Below are positions 48,648 through 57,302 of a DNA stretch of 64,000 nucleotides, piece after piece. Every line of letters starts with the position of its first letter. The first letter of the stretch is position 1. The position numbers and the translations under genes were made by a program. Under the pieces are notes generated by a model. It was given only the letters and a program-made list of their open reading frames with translations, had not been told where the DNA came from and ran no database searches. This DNA is from Acidimicrobiaceae bacterium. GTDB taxonomy: Bacteria; Actinomycetota; Acidimicrobiia; Acidimicrobiales; RAAP-2. The DNA lies in contig PKYK01000023.1 of NCBI GenBank assembly GCA_003133665.1, forward strand, positions 1 to 64,000. Reading direction: 5' to 3'.

Positions 48648-49269
48648 GCAGGTCCCCCCCGGTCGGGCCGGACGACCCTGGCTGCTCAAACGCATCGCCA
48701 CCGCCACCCACGGGGCCGACCTGCTCCGCGAGAAGCAGCAGCTGCTTTCTCGCGAGTGGCACCGGCTGGTCCAGTACCGCGAACAGACGGCTCGCGAATG
48801 GGCTATGACGACGACCGAGGTTGAACGATGGGCGACCCGTGCCGACGCCCTCGGCGGGACGATGGCGACCAGGCTCACGGGTGCGGCCGTGGCGGGACGG
48901 GCCGAGGTGTCGATCGCGTGGCGTTCCACCATGGGCGTCCTTCACCCCGACGAAGCCCGTGTCACTACCCCGTCGCTTGACGGCTGGGACGTCGCCGCCG
49001 CCAATGGCGCCGTCCGTCCCGCGGCCGAGGCCGCGAGGAGCGCCCTCGGGGCCGCCGCGCGCCACGCCGTCGCCGAGAGCGCGCTGCGAGCGGTCGAGTC
49101 CGAACTGACCTCGACACGACGGCGTCTGCGCGCCATCGAACGCCACCGACTCCCCCGGCTCGAGGGTGAACTGCACACGCTGGTACTCGCGCTCGACGAA
49201 GTCGAGCGCGAGGAGCGCCTCGTCACGCGCTGGGCCGCCCAGCGCCTCGTGGAAGGGACGCAATCATGA
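48640..49269 (+). CDS. V/A-type ATPase subunit D
   Basis: A 209-residue central-shaft subunit. PPGRAGRPWLLKRIATATHGADLLREKQQLL at the N-terminus and RRLRAIERHRLPRLEGELHTLVLALDEVEREERLVTRWA at the C-terminus form the antiparallel coiled coil that rotates inside the A3B3 head. It overlaps the B gene by eight bases. Confidence 0.88.
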   Translation: MAEQVPPGRAGRPWLLKRIATATHGADLLREKQQLLSREWHRLVQYREQTAREWAMTTTEVERWATRADALGGTMATRLTGAAVAGRAEVSIAWRSTMGVLHPDEARVTTPSLDGWDVAAANGAVRPAAEAARSALGAAARHAVAESALRAVESELTSTRRRLRAIERHRLPRLEGELHTLVLALDEVEREERLVTRWAAQRLVEGTQS

Positions 49270-49709
49270 CCCGTCGGATGCTCATAGCGGTGGACGACTC
49301 GCGCGAGAGCCTCGGGGCGGCGCGCACCGCGGCGCGTCTCGCGCTCGACCTGCGAGCCGATGTGCGAATCTTCGTCGTGGTCGAGGACGACGCCGTCGGC
49401 GAGGAGGTCGAGCGGGTCGCGGGACCCGACTCGCGCGAGCGGCGGCGCCAAGCGGCGACCAATCTTCTGGAGTACGTGCGCCAGCAGGTCTGCGCCGAAG
49501 GGGTACCTCCACTCCAGGTCGACGTCGAACTGGCCGTCGGCAACCCGTTTCGCCAGATCATTGGGGAAGCGCGGACCTGGCGGGCCGACATGATCGTGAT
49601 GGCCGTTTCTGATCAGCGCGGCGTGCGCTCGAACTACGTAGGCAGCGTGACCCAGCAGGTCATCGAATTCGCCAACTGTCCCGTGCTGGTCGTACCCGCG
49701 TCGTCGTAA
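49266..49709 (+). CDS. Universal stress protein (UspA family)
   Basis: A 147-residue UspA fold. RRMLIAVDDSRESLGAARTAARLALDLRADVRIFVVVE begins the domain; the C-terminal ATP-binding motif appears as GVRSNYVGSVTQQVIEFANCPVLVVP (G-2x-G-9x-G(S/T) form). Its ATG overlaps the D-subunit stop, so it is the last gene of the ATPase operon, which hints at a nucleotide-sensing role with the ATPase. That link is inference. Confidence 0.88.
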   Translation: MTRRMLIAVDDSRESLGAARTAARLALDLRADVRIFVVVEDDAVGEEVERVAGPDSRERRRQAATNLLEYVRQQVCAEGVPPLQVDVELAVGNPFRQIIGEARTWRADMIVMAVSDQRGVRSNYVGSVTQQVIEFANCPVLVVPASS

Positions 49710-49906
49710 GGTCGACGGGCTACGCGATGCGAAACGACAGCGCCATCGCGGTCACCAGAAGGGCATCAACGATCTTGACATAACTGGAACAGGGGCCTGC
49801 GCCCGCACCAACCCAAGAACGAACAATCGACATGAACGCCGCAACATCGCTAGCCGCGGCTCTTCCCATCGGCTATGAAGTGACAGCTACTCGAAAGTGA
49901 ACAATC

Positions 49907-50098
49907 CTATGGCGGGAGTCGGCGCAATCGGACGACGAGAGCATTGATGACTGATCGAGCCCGTTGCAGTTCCACAATTTGTTGGTCAATCTCGTCGCTT
50001 CGACGACGAAGTAACTCGAGGACGTGGGCTCGGGGCGAACTACCCCGATCACGATACGCAATTATTCCCCTGATTTCGCCCAGACTGGATCCCGAGAC
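49907..50098 (-). pseudogene. C-terminal remnant of a MerR-family regulator
   Basis: Sixty-three codons without a start: SLGEIRGIIAYRDRGSSPRAHVLELLRRRSDEIDQQIVELQRARSVINALV is the dimerisation helix and metal-loop region of a heavy-metal MerR protein (usual form LGFSLGEIRELLALRDRGEAPCxHV). The DNA-binding half is missing and the metal-site Cys is Arg. It starts immediately after, and in the same frame as, the arsC stop codon (TAG at 50101-50099). Confidence 0.7.
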
Positions 50099-50563
50099 CT
50101 AGGAAACCAGAGGAATCGTCACGCCCAGTTCGAACAGCAACTCTCGGACCCGCGCATCAATATCGTTGACGATGCGCCGCACAGTCTCTCGGTCCTGACC
50201 GGCTGGATCGTCGACTACCCAATCGAGGTAGTGCTTGCCTGGAAAGAAGGGGCAGGTCTCGCCGCAGCCCATCGTGACCACCACGTCGGCGACCTCCACC
50301 AGATCCGACGTGAGCACAGTGGGTGCTTCGTCGACGGTACTAAGACCCCGTTCAGCGAGCACCGCGGCGACCTCTCGGTTGATGCCCGACCCCGGCTCGG
50401 ACCCCGCCGAACGAACCTCCACCCGTCCCGCGGCGTAGTGCTCAGTCAGGATCTTGGCGGCGACTGACCGACCGGAGTTGTGGATGCACGCGAACAGCAC
50501 CACCGGGACCTGACCCGAAGACTCGACGTCAAGGGTGACGGACGAATTGCTCGATGTGCTCAT
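50099..50563 (-). CDS. arsC: Arsenate reductase, low-molecular-weight phosphatase type
   Basis: A 154-residue ArsC. The P-loop with nucleophile Cys is VVLFACIHNSGRSVAAKIL, followed by VRSAGSEPGSGINREVAAVLAERG and VVTMGCGETCPFFPGKHYLDWVVDDPAG, with the catalytic Asp. It lacks the CxxC of thioredoxin-linked ArsC, which suits the mycothiol/mycoredoxin-linked actinobacterial branch; mshA in this window fits. It overlaps acr3 by four bases. Confidence 0.9.
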   Translation of the reverse strand: MSTSSNSSVTLDVESSGQVPVVLFACIHNSGRSVAAKILTEHYAAGRVEVRSAGSEPGSGINREVAAVLAERGLSTVDEAPTVLTSDLVEVADVVVTMGCGETCPFFPGKHYLDWVVDDPAGQDRETVRRIVNDIDARVRELLFELGVTIPLVS

Positions 50564-51678
50564 GTGGATGATTCCCCTTCTGTTTGGTAGAAACGCCGAC
50601 GAGCCCAGAGCGACACATAGACCAGAGCGACGAGGGCGGGCACTTCGATCAGGGGTCCCACGACGCCGGCGAGTGCCTGGCCCGACGTGACCCCGAAAGT
50701 GCCGATGGCGACCGCGATTGCGAGTTCGAAGTTATTGCCTGCTGCCGTGAAGGCCAGGGTCGCGGTGCGGGGGTAGGAAAGGTGAAGCGCCCGGCCCAGG
50801 CCGAAGGACACGCTCCACATGATGGCGAAGTAGCACAGCAGGGGCAAGGCGATGCGCGCGACGTCGAACGGATGGCGGGTAATGGCGTTGCCCTGGAGCG
50901 CGAAGAGGATCACGATGGTGAACAACAGACCGTAGAGCGCGAACGGCCCGATGCGCGGAAGGAAACGGCTCTCGTACCAGACCCGCCCCCGGGCTTTCTC
51001 ACCGAGGGTGCGCGTAAGATAACCGGCCGCCAGGGGAATGCCGAGAAAGATGAGCACACTGCGCGCAATCGACCACACTGACACCTGCACCGTCGTCGTC
51101 GAAAGGCCCAGCCACGCCGGAAAGATCTTGAGATAGAAGTAGCCGAGACCGGCAAAGGCCACGATCTGAAAAAGCGAGTTGACGGCCACGAGCACGGCCG
51201 CCGCGGTGGCATCACCACGGGCCAGATCGTTCCAGATAAGAACCATGGCGATGCAGCGGGCCAGTCCGACCAGAATGAGCCCCGTGCGATACGCGGGCAG
51301 ATCCGGTAGCAGCAGCCAAGCCAGCGTGAACATCACCGCCGGGCCGATGACCCAGTTGAGCACCAGCGAGGGCACGATAAGACGCCGGTCACCCGTCACG
51401 CGATTGATCTCGCCGTAGCGAACCTTGGCGAGCACTGGGTACATCATCACGAGCAACCCGAGGGCGATGGGCAAGCTGGTCCCGGCGACCTGGACGTGGT
51501 CCAGCGTCCGATTGAGACTGGGAACGAGTCGCCCCAGCCCGATGCCAGCCAGCATCGCGATCCCGATCCACACGGGTAGGAACCGGTTGAGCACCGACAT
51601 GCGGGCGACAACCGGAGCGTGCCCGTCAACTTCCTGCAATGTCGTCATCTTTGGCTCACTCGTCGTCACATCGACCAT
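50560..51678 (-). CDS. acr3: ACR3-family arsenite efflux protein
   Basis: A 372-residue membrane exporter with ten helices. LVGLARCIAMVLIWNDLARGD holds the conserved Cys that binds As(III), and FTAAGNNFELAIAVAIGTFGVTSGQALAGVVGPLIEVPALVALVY is the ACR3 signature. It pumps arsenite out using the membrane potential, and possibly with ArsA. I start at ATG 51678; the ATG ten codons later is an alternative. Confidence 0.94.
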   Translation of the reverse strand: MVDVTTSEPKMTTLQEVDGHAPVVARMSVLNRFLPVWIGIAMLAGIGLGRLVPSLNRTLDHVQVAGTSLPIALGLLVMMYPVLAKVRYGEINRVTGDRRLIVPSLVLNWVIGPAVMFTLAWLLLPDLPAYRTGLILVGLARCIAMVLIWNDLARGDATAAAVLVAVNSLFQIVAFAGLGYFYLKIFPAWLGLSTTTVQVSVWSIARSVLIFLGIPLAAGYLTRTLGEKARGRVWYESRFLPRIGPFALYGLLFTIVILFALQGNAITRHPFDVARIALPLLCYFAIMWSVSFGLGRALHLSYPRTATLAFTAAGNNFELAIAVAIGTFGVTSGQALAGVVGPLIEVPALVALVYVSLWARRRFYQTEGESST

Positions 51679-51881
51679 CCTTAGAAGACGAGGTGAGTGA
51701 AAGGACAACGCCCACTCGGTCCGGGAGATTGGAGTGGCCGTGCCAGAGGTCCGAATGTGCACAAGGACATGCAGAATGCGTGCGAGGCGCTCGTAACACC
51801 AACCATCTCCATTGCTAGATTGACAATGATGAATATAGCAGTCTCTGTCTATTGCATCGACATCTATGAATGGGAGAAGAG
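51679..51881. promoter_or_regulatory. Divergent acr3 / arsR control region
   Basis: About 200 bases, AT-rich near arsR. An imperfect dyad ATAGCAG-TCT-CTG-T-CTAT lies at 51835-51852, and TTGACA occurs at about 51820. Both fit an ArsR/SmtB-type operator-promoter arrangement. Confidence 0.5.
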
Positions 51882-52241
51882 ATGGTGAAAAGCCGATCGG
51901 CGAAGACCACCATGGGCGTAGGCGTGACGAAGGCCGTCGCATGCTCGACGTCTACTATCGCGGCGCCGCTCAGCACCAATGACGCCGTTAACTTGGCACG
52001 AACGCTCGCGGCTCTCGCCGATCCAGTTCGAATCCGACTCGTGTCACTCGTGGCGGCCCAGGGCGAGGTCTGCTCGTGTGATTTGGAAGTCCCCCTCGCC
52101 AAGAGCCAGCCCACGATCAGCCACCACACGACGATACTGGCTCGAGCGGGAATCCTCGTTGGCGAGAAACGCGGCCGTTGGACCTGGTGGCGCGTCGATA
52201 CGGAATCCCTCGCCGAGTTGCGTCGGGCGCTGGGGGGCTGA
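51882..52241 (+). CDS. arsR: ArsR-family regulator with CSC metal motif
   Basis: A 119-residue winged-helix repressor. EVCSCDLEVPLAKSQPTISHHTTILARAGILVGEKRGRWTWWRV is the DNA-binding domain with Cys ligands on the alpha-3 helix; an extra Cys in AVACSTST near the N-terminus may be the third As(III) ligand. GGGAGAAGAG precedes the ATG. It is divergent from acr3-arsC and probably represses both directions. Confidence 0.92.
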   Translation: MVKSRSAKTTMGVGVTKAVACSTSTIAAPLSTNDAVNLARTLAALADPVRIRLVSLVAAQGEVCSCDLEVPLAKSQPTISHHTTILARAGILVGEKRGRWTWWRVDTESLAELRRALGG

Positions 52242-52309
52242 GGCCGGCGATATCCCCATTCGGCATCGACGCGAGAATACGGCGAACACTCCGATACGCT
52301 GCAGTTGCG

Positions 52310-52672
52310 ATGAAAAAGTTGCCCGAGACCCCCAGCGCCAAATTCGACGTGTGCTGCGTCGACGACGAGGTAATTTCGCCGAGCGACGCTCTCGAGGCAC
52401 GGGCGCTCGATAATGAGACTCTGGGCGTTATGGCCAAGGCGCTGGGGCATCCAACCCGAATTCGGATTCTGCAACTGTTGGCTGAACGCCATACGTGCGT
52501 GACTGGCGATCTCGTCGCCGAACTGCCACTCGCCCAATCGACCATCTCGGAGCACCTGCGGATACTTCGCGAGGCTGGATTGATCCAGGGGGAGATCGAA
52601 GGACCTCGGACGTCCTACTGCCTGAATCGAGCGGGGCTCAACGCGTTGAAGGTTGCCGTCAACTCACTCTGA
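52310..52672 (+). CDS. Second ArsR-family regulator
   Basis: A 120-residue winged-helix protein: MAKALGHPTRIRILQLLAERHTCVTGDLVAELPLAQSTISEHLRILREAGLIQGEIEGPRTSYCL. A Cys pair (FDVCCVDDE, residues 15-16) and single Cys residues in HTCVTG and SYCL are candidate metal ligands, an arrangement like the Corynebacterium-type ArsR with N-terminal CC. It shares little sequence with the first arsR, so the two are not a recent duplication. Confidence 0.88.
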   Translation: MKKLPETPSAKFDVCCVDDEVISPSDALEARALDNETLGVMAKALGHPTRIRILQLLAERHTCVTGDLVAELPLAQSTISEHLRILREAGLIQGEIEGPRTSYCLNRAGLNALKVAVNSL

Positions 52673-52730
52673 GTTGAGGCCCGTCAGTTTCTCTCACCGG
52701 ACGTTGCAATCGGGGTCAACGGGTAGTATC

Positions 52731-52746
52731 ATCGTTATTCGACGAT
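52731..52746. promoter_or_regulatory. Inverted repeat before arsD
   Basis: ATCGT-TATTCG-ACGAT, a perfect five-base dyad 25 bases before the arsD ATG. Candidate operator for one of the two upstream ArsR proteins. Confidence 0.45.
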
Positions 52747-52770
52747 TAGCGATGAACTTTGGAGGTTCTG

Positions 52771-53517
52771 ATGTCCACAATTGAAGTCTTTGACCCGCCA
52801 ATGTGCTGTTCGACCGGAGTCTGCGGTCCCAGCGTCGATCCCGCCCTCGCCAAGTTTGCGGCCGATCTCACCCAGTTGACTGAGCAGGGCATCACCGTCA
52901 CGCGCCACAATCTCTCCCAGGAACCCAAGGCGTTCGTCGACGACAATCTCATTCGCGACTTGCTCAACGAGCGCGGCGAGGACGTCTTGCCGGTGATACT
53001 TGTAAATGGCGAGTTGCGATCCTCGGGCCGTTACCCGGCGCGTGACGAGCTCGACGTCTGGGTCCTCACCGGTGAGCGGGTCAGCGAGCTTGACGCGGCC
53101 ACCGCCGAACTCGTGGCCCTCGGTGCGGCCGTTGGTGCGAACTGTGAATCATGTCTCAAGTTCCACTACAACGAGGCGCGCCGGCTCGGTGTGAGCACCG
53201 CGACAATGGTCGCAGCCGTTCGCATCGCCCAGACCGTGAAGGATTCACCGGCCCGCTCGATGCTGGAGTTGACGGCGAAGTTGCTCGCGACCACTCCCGA
53301 GACGCTGCGGTCGCCCTCAACCGCCACCGACGCGACGCCAGCGACTTCGGTCAGCCCCGATTCAGCGAATGGCCACGACGCCGCGCCCTGCTGTGAGCCG
53401 AGCACGTCCAGCGGAGCAGCGACGCAAGCGGCCACCTCGTCATGCTGCGGCGATACCGACGCTGACGCCCAGGTCCTCATCACTGCGAAGGACCAGGGAT
53501 CGAGTTGCTGTGGTTAA
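52771..53517 (+). CDS. arsD: ArsD fused to an AhpD-like domain and a Cys-pair tail
   Basis: A 248-residue protein, about twice the usual ArsD. Residues 1-105 are ArsD: EVFDPPMCCSTGVCGPSVD gives Cys12, Cys13 and Cys18, the arsenite ligands of the metallochaperone. Residues 107-180 match the AhpD/carboxymuconolactone-decarboxylase alarm (LVALGAAVGANCESCLKFHYNEARRLGVS; C125-x-x-C128 and a nearby His). The tail holds three Cys pairs at 207-208, 225-226 and 246-247. ArsD hands As(III) to ArsA. The added CxxC could keep it reduced. GGAGG precedes the ATG. Confidence 0.88.
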   Translation: MSTIEVFDPPMCCSTGVCGPSVDPALAKFAADLTQLTEQGITVTRHNLSQEPKAFVDDNLIRDLLNERGEDVLPVILVNGELRSSGRYPARDELDVWVLTGERVSELDAATAELVALGAAVGANCESCLKFHYNEARRLGVSTATMVAAVRIAQTVKDSPARSMLELTAKLLATTPETLRSPSTATDATPATSVSPDSANGHDAAPCCEPSTSSGAATQAATSSCCGDTDADAQVLITAKDQGSSCCG

Positions 53518-55312
53518 TGGCGAGTCGGTGCTTGACGGCCTCGTAGAGACCGCTCCTCGGTTCTTGTTCTTCACCGGCAAGGGCGGAGTGGGCAAGACGT
53601 CGGTCGCCTCCGCCAGCGCAATCGCGCTGGCGGACCGGGGGCGTCGCGTGCTGCTGGTTTCGACCGACCCGGCGTCGAATCTCGACGAAGTCCTCGGCAT
53701 CGAGCTCGAGTCGAAGCCCCGCCCGGTGCCGGGCGTCGCCGGGCTGGATGCGTCGAACCTCGACCCCCTCGCCGCCGCCGCTGCCTACCGCGAACGAGTC
53801 GTCGCCCCCTACCGCGGTCTCTTGCCGGACTCGGCGATCGCCAGCATCGAAGAGCAGTTGTCCGGCGCCTGCACGGTCGAGGTTGCGGCCTTCGACGAGT
53901 TCACCGCCCTATTGGCGGATCCCTCGGCGACCGCCGGTTACGACCACGTGCTCTTTGACACTGCGCCGACCGGGCACACCTTGCGACTGCTCTCGCTGCC
54001 CGGTGCCTGGTCGGAGTTCATCGACGCGAGCACCCTCGGTGTCTCGTGCATCGGGCCACTGGCGGGCCTCACCAACCAGCACGAGAGTTACCGCGCCGCG
54101 ATTGTGACCCTCGCCGACACGTCGCGTACCGTATTGATTCTGGTGGCTCGCGCCGACCCGATGGCGCTCGATGAAGCGGCCCGGGCCGCTCGCGAACTCG
54201 CGGATCTCGGTATCACCAATCAACGTCTGGTCATCAATGGCGTGTTTCGCACCAGAGAATCCGGTGACCCCCTCGCTCAGGCCATCATGAACCGAAACGC
54301 TGCGGCGTTGGCGTCGATCCCGGCGGCATTGGACCAACTGCCCCGCGACGAAGTGCCGCTGCTGGCCTGGACCCCCGTTGGGCGCGAAGGACTTCGCGCC
54401 CTCGTCTCGGGCGTCGCACCGACCGGGCTACGCGCAACACCCGCGCCGGTGCGTGCGACCACTTCCCTCGCCGAAATTCTCGACGACCTGAGCGCACGCG
54501 GCCGCGGCCTCGTCATGACAATGGGAAAGGGCGGTGTCGGAAAGACGACACTGGCGGTCACGGTCGCTCTGGAACTCGCCCGGCGCGGTCACGCGGTCCA
54601 ACTCTCAACGACGGATCCCGCCGCTCATCTCAGTGCCGTGCTCGGTACCGAATCGGCTGACGCATTCGCCAATCTCGTCGTCCACCGGATCGACCCCGAC
54701 GAGGTGACTGCCGCCTACACCGCCGAAGTGCTGGCGGAGGCCGGTGCCGGCCTCGAGCCCTCGGCTCGCGCCGTGCTCGAAGAGGACCTGCGGTCGCCCT
54801 GCACCGCGGAGATCGCCGTCTTTCGAGCCTTCGCCCACACGGTGGCCGCCGCCACTGATCAGATCGTGGTGCTCGACACCGCTCCGACGGGACACACCCT
54901 GCTTCTGCTCGACGCGGCGCGCGCGTATCACCGTGAGGTCAATCGCCAAGGCGGAGCGGTACCCCCCGAAGTGGAGGCCCTGCTCGACCGGCTCACTGAC
55001 CCCGACTTCACCCACGTGCTGGTCGTGACCCTGCCCGAGGCAACTCCGGTCCATGAAGCCGCGGCGCTGCAGGCCGATCTGCGCCGGGCGGGGATCGACC
55101 CGGCGGCGTGGATCATCAACCAGAGTTTGTTCGCCGCCTCGGTCACGGATCCGGTGCTGGCCGCCCGGGCCGATGCCGAAACGCACGTCATCGAAGAGGT
55201 GCTCAGCCGCTTCGCCACGAGAGTGGTTCTGCTGCCGATGCTCCCCGATTCCCCCACCGGACCCGCGGGAATCGAAGCGCTGGTGTCGGCAACTCTGGGT
55301 GTCGACGCATGA
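53510..55312 (+). CDS. arsA: Arsenite-transporting ATPase ArsA, two-domain
   Basis: A 600-residue ATPase with two halves. The first P-loop FTGKGGVGKTS is near residue 25 and the second MGKGGVGKTTLA near residue 330; each half has a DTAPTGHTL signal motif. ELSGACTVEVAAF and DLRSPCTAEIAVF carry Cys residues in equivalent positions, which fits the As(III) site between halves. It receives arsenite from ArsD and energises efflux through Acr3. The GTG at 53510 overlaps arsD by eight bases. Confidence 0.93.
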   Translation: MVNGESVLDGLVETAPRFLFFTGKGGVGKTSVASASAIALADRGRRVLLVSTDPASNLDEVLGIELESKPRPVPGVAGLDASNLDPLAAAAAYRERVVAPYRGLLPDSAIASIEEQLSGACTVEVAAFDEFTALLADPSATAGYDHVLFDTAPTGHTLRLLSLPGAWSEFIDASTLGVSCIGPLAGLTNQHESYRAAIVTLADTSRTVLILVARADPMALDEAARAARELADLGITNQRLVINGVFRTRESGDPLAQAIMNRNAAALASIPAALDQLPRDEVPLLAWTPVGREGLRALVSGVAPTGLRATPAPVRATTSLAEILDDLSARGRGLVMTMGKGGVGKTTLAVTVALELARRGHAVQLSTTDPAAHLSAVLGTESADAFANLVVHRIDPDEVTAAYTAEVLAEAGAGLEPSARAVLEEDLRSPCTAEIAVFRAFAHTVAAATDQIVVLDTAPTGHTLLLLDAARAYHREVNRQGGAVPPEVEALLDRLTDPDFTHVLVVTLPEATPVHEAAALQADLRRAGIDPAAWIINQSLFAASVTDPVLAARADAETHVIEEVLSRFATRVVLLPMLPDSPTGPAGIEALVSATLGVDA

Positions 55313-55395
55313 GGATCAGTCGATTGAATGGCACCTCCGCCAGAGCAACGCAACCATTTCACCACCAGCCAATCACAGCTTAGGAGAAGAACACC

Positions 55396-55752
55396 ATGGC
55401 TACATCCGTCATCCACTTATTCCACGGCGACGAGGACTCCTTGTCAGCGGGTTCGCACGTCGCCGAGCGAATCCGTCAAGTTGCGGCCGAACAGGGCGTG
55501 ACGCTCGAAGTATTCTGCTTCGGTCCCGCCCAGAAAGCTCTCAGCGCCGCCGGCGACTCGGTCGTGCTGAGAGAGTACAACCAGCAAATTGACGAACTGG
55601 TGGAAGCAGGGATTCCGGTCGGCGCCTGTCTGAACGCCGCCCACGCCGCGGGCACCGAGGAGTCCCTCACCGCCCGGGGCATCACCCTGCAGTTCGCACG
55701 CGACGCCTTCGTCCGCTATGCACTCGACGGTGCCACCGTTCTCACCTTCTGA
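55396..55752 (+). CDS. DsrE-family sulfur-relay-like protein
   Basis: A 118-residue DsrE/TusD-like fold: VIHLFHGDEDSLSAGSHVAERIRQVAAEQGVTLEVFCFGPAQKAL, then VEAGIPVGACLNAAHAAGTEESL with one Cys at the position of the active Cys in DsrE/YchN relatives. AGGAGAAG lies before the ATG. It lies 83 bases after arsA and may move sulfur or bind thiolated arsenic; no direct evidence. Confidence 0.83.
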   Translation: MATSVIHLFHGDEDSLSAGSHVAERIRQVAAEQGVTLEVFCFGPAQKALSAAGDSVVLREYNQQIDELVEAGIPVGACLNAAHAAGTEESLTARGITLQFARDAFVRYALDGATVLTF

Positions 55753-55756
55753 TTCC

Positions 55757-56551
55757 GTGGCACCCAACGAAACCCCGAGGGCCGACATCGGCGCCACGCC
55801 GCCCAATCGGCTGATGTGGTCGATTGCCGAGTGGCTCGACGACGCCCCACTTCCGACTTTCGAGGTTCTCGACACCCGCTCCGCCCAGGGCCGGCTCGAT
55901 ACCCGGGTGAAGACCGTCAAGGTTGCCGATCTCGTATTGGCGCACGGTCACGCGTGTGATGGACTGCTCCGCGGGGTCTGGGCCATGCGCGCACTCGCCG
56001 ACGTCGCCTTCGGCGACACGCCGATCGATCGAAGTGACCTGCTCGTCGTATCGAAGAACTCACCGTGTCTCGGCGACGTCGCCGCGTATCTCACCGGGGG
56101 ACGCGCCCGTTTTGGCACGCACCGCCTCGACGACACCCTCGGCGTCGGATTCCAACTCCAGCAACTGTCGACGGGCCGGGCGTGGGAGGTGCGCGAAGAG
56201 CCAGGATTCTTCCCCGCAACGATCATCGCCTGGGAAGCGGCGTTGTTGCGAGGCGAGCTCAGCGAGTCCGACATGCGCGAACTGCTCGCGGTGCACGAGG
56301 CGGCGCAGTGGGACTGGGTGCGCGACGTGCTGTTGCCGAGTGCGCCGAGCGACCACTACCGGGCCCGAAAACTCGATTACCTCAAGCTTCCAGCACCACT
56401 GCACGAAGCACGACGTACCGATACCGTGAACCGATTGGTGCCCCCGCCCATTGGCCTGCCAAGTCCCGACGACCCCACCCTCGAGAACGAACCGATCAAT
56501 CAATCGACGTTGGAACTCTGGCAGCAACGTTACGATGCCGGACCGAGTTAG
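55757..56551 (+). CDS. FmdE-like protein
   Basis: A 264-residue protein with the FmdE (formylmethanofuran dehydrogenase subunit E) core: LVLAHGHACDGLLRGVWAMRALADVAF has the HGHxC metal-site pattern, and SDLLVVSKNSPCLGDVAAYLTGGRARFGTHRL corresponds to the second Cys region. The remainder is not recognisable. FmdE-like proteins are usually linked to molybdenum enzymes or metal homeostasis; the role in an arsenic cluster is unknown. The GTG five bases after the DsrE stop is my choice, without a clear ribosome site. Confidence 0.68.
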   Translation: MAPNETPRADIGATPPNRLMWSIAEWLDDAPLPTFEVLDTRSAQGRLDTRVKTVKVADLVLAHGHACDGLLRGVWAMRALADVAFGDTPIDRSDLLVVSKNSPCLGDVAAYLTGGRARFGTHRLDDTLGVGFQLQQLSTGRAWEVREEPGFFPATIIAWEAALLRGELSESDMRELLAVHEAAQWDWVRDVLLPSAPSDHYRARKLDYLKLPAPLHEARRTDTVNRLVPPPIGLPSPDDPTLENEPINQSTLELWQQRYDAGPS

Positions 56552-56861
56552 TCGGTTAGGTCCCCGGATCTTGGCCAGATGGAGGCTATTGAACCCTTCT
56601 ACCAACTAGGGAATTGAAGTTCTTAATAGCGTGCCATTCTGGCAGAAGGCGACATCGTCCGATCAACATGACCTTCATGATTCGATCATTGGCCCTTGCC
56701 AGTCAGTTCCTGACAGCGTAACCTTGCCGTATGGATGCAGGTGCGACTTCGCGTCGTCCGCCCTTTGCTTGGTACGCCGCCCAAATGTCGATGCGGTGGG
56801 TGGCTCGCTCCCCAAAGTGCTGTTCCACCCCTGTCGTGCAGGCCCGTCTGCGGTATCGGCA
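56552..56861. other. Non-coding stretch before the OsmC gene
   Basis: 310 bases with no convincing gene. The OsmC frame stays open through much of it, but codons there do not resemble the family. Confidence 0.4.
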
Positions 56862-57302
56862 GTGAGCACCGGACCACCAAGCAGTTACGCCATTCAGGCA
56901 CGCACTACTGCACCCGGCCGCGCTGAAGTCGTCGCTGGCCAGGAAACGATCGTCTTCGACGCCAGTTGGGGCGCCGAACCAGTCGGTCTGCCGGGGCCGG
57001 CCGAACTGCTTGCAGCCGCGTTCGCCGCGTGTCTGCTCAAGAATCTGGCGCGTGCAGGGCAACTCCTCGAGTTCCGCTACTCCTACGCCGAAGTTGACGT
57101 CACAGCCCGCCGCCAGGACAGTCCTCCGAAATTCGTTGAGGTTGCCTACGAACTGCGGGTCACCACCGAAGAGACTGAACATCGGGTCGATCTCGTGCAC
57201 CTGAACCTTCGCAAGTACGGCACCGTCTTCAACACCCTCGGCGCGGCCTGCGACGTACACGGCCAGGTCGTGGTGGTGCGGCCGGTGCCTCGCCAACCCT
57301 GA
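56862..57302 (+). CDS. OsmC-family protein
   Basis: A 146-residue OsmC/Ohr fold. PGPAELLAAAFAACLLKNLARAGQLLEFRYSYAEVDVTARRQDSPPKFVEVAYELRV holds the first active Cys (in FAACLLKN), and GAACDVHGQVVVV near the end holds a second. Such proteins reduce organic peroxides through Cys pairs. The GTG at 56862 gives the usual length, but there is no good ribosome site. Confidence 0.75.
   Translation: MSTGPPSSYAIQARTTAPGRAEVVAGQETIVFDASWGAEPVGLPGPAELLAAAFAACLLKNLARAGQLLEFRYSYAEVDVTARRQDSPPKFVEVAYELRVTTEETEHRVDLVHLNLRKYGTVFNTLGAACDVHGQVVVVRPVPRQP

Noticed and set aside
49720-49830. Short hydrophobic minus-strand frame after the MerR remnant (ending DALLVTAMALSFRIA)
   Set aside because: Could be the tail of a lost membrane transporter, but too short and without family features.
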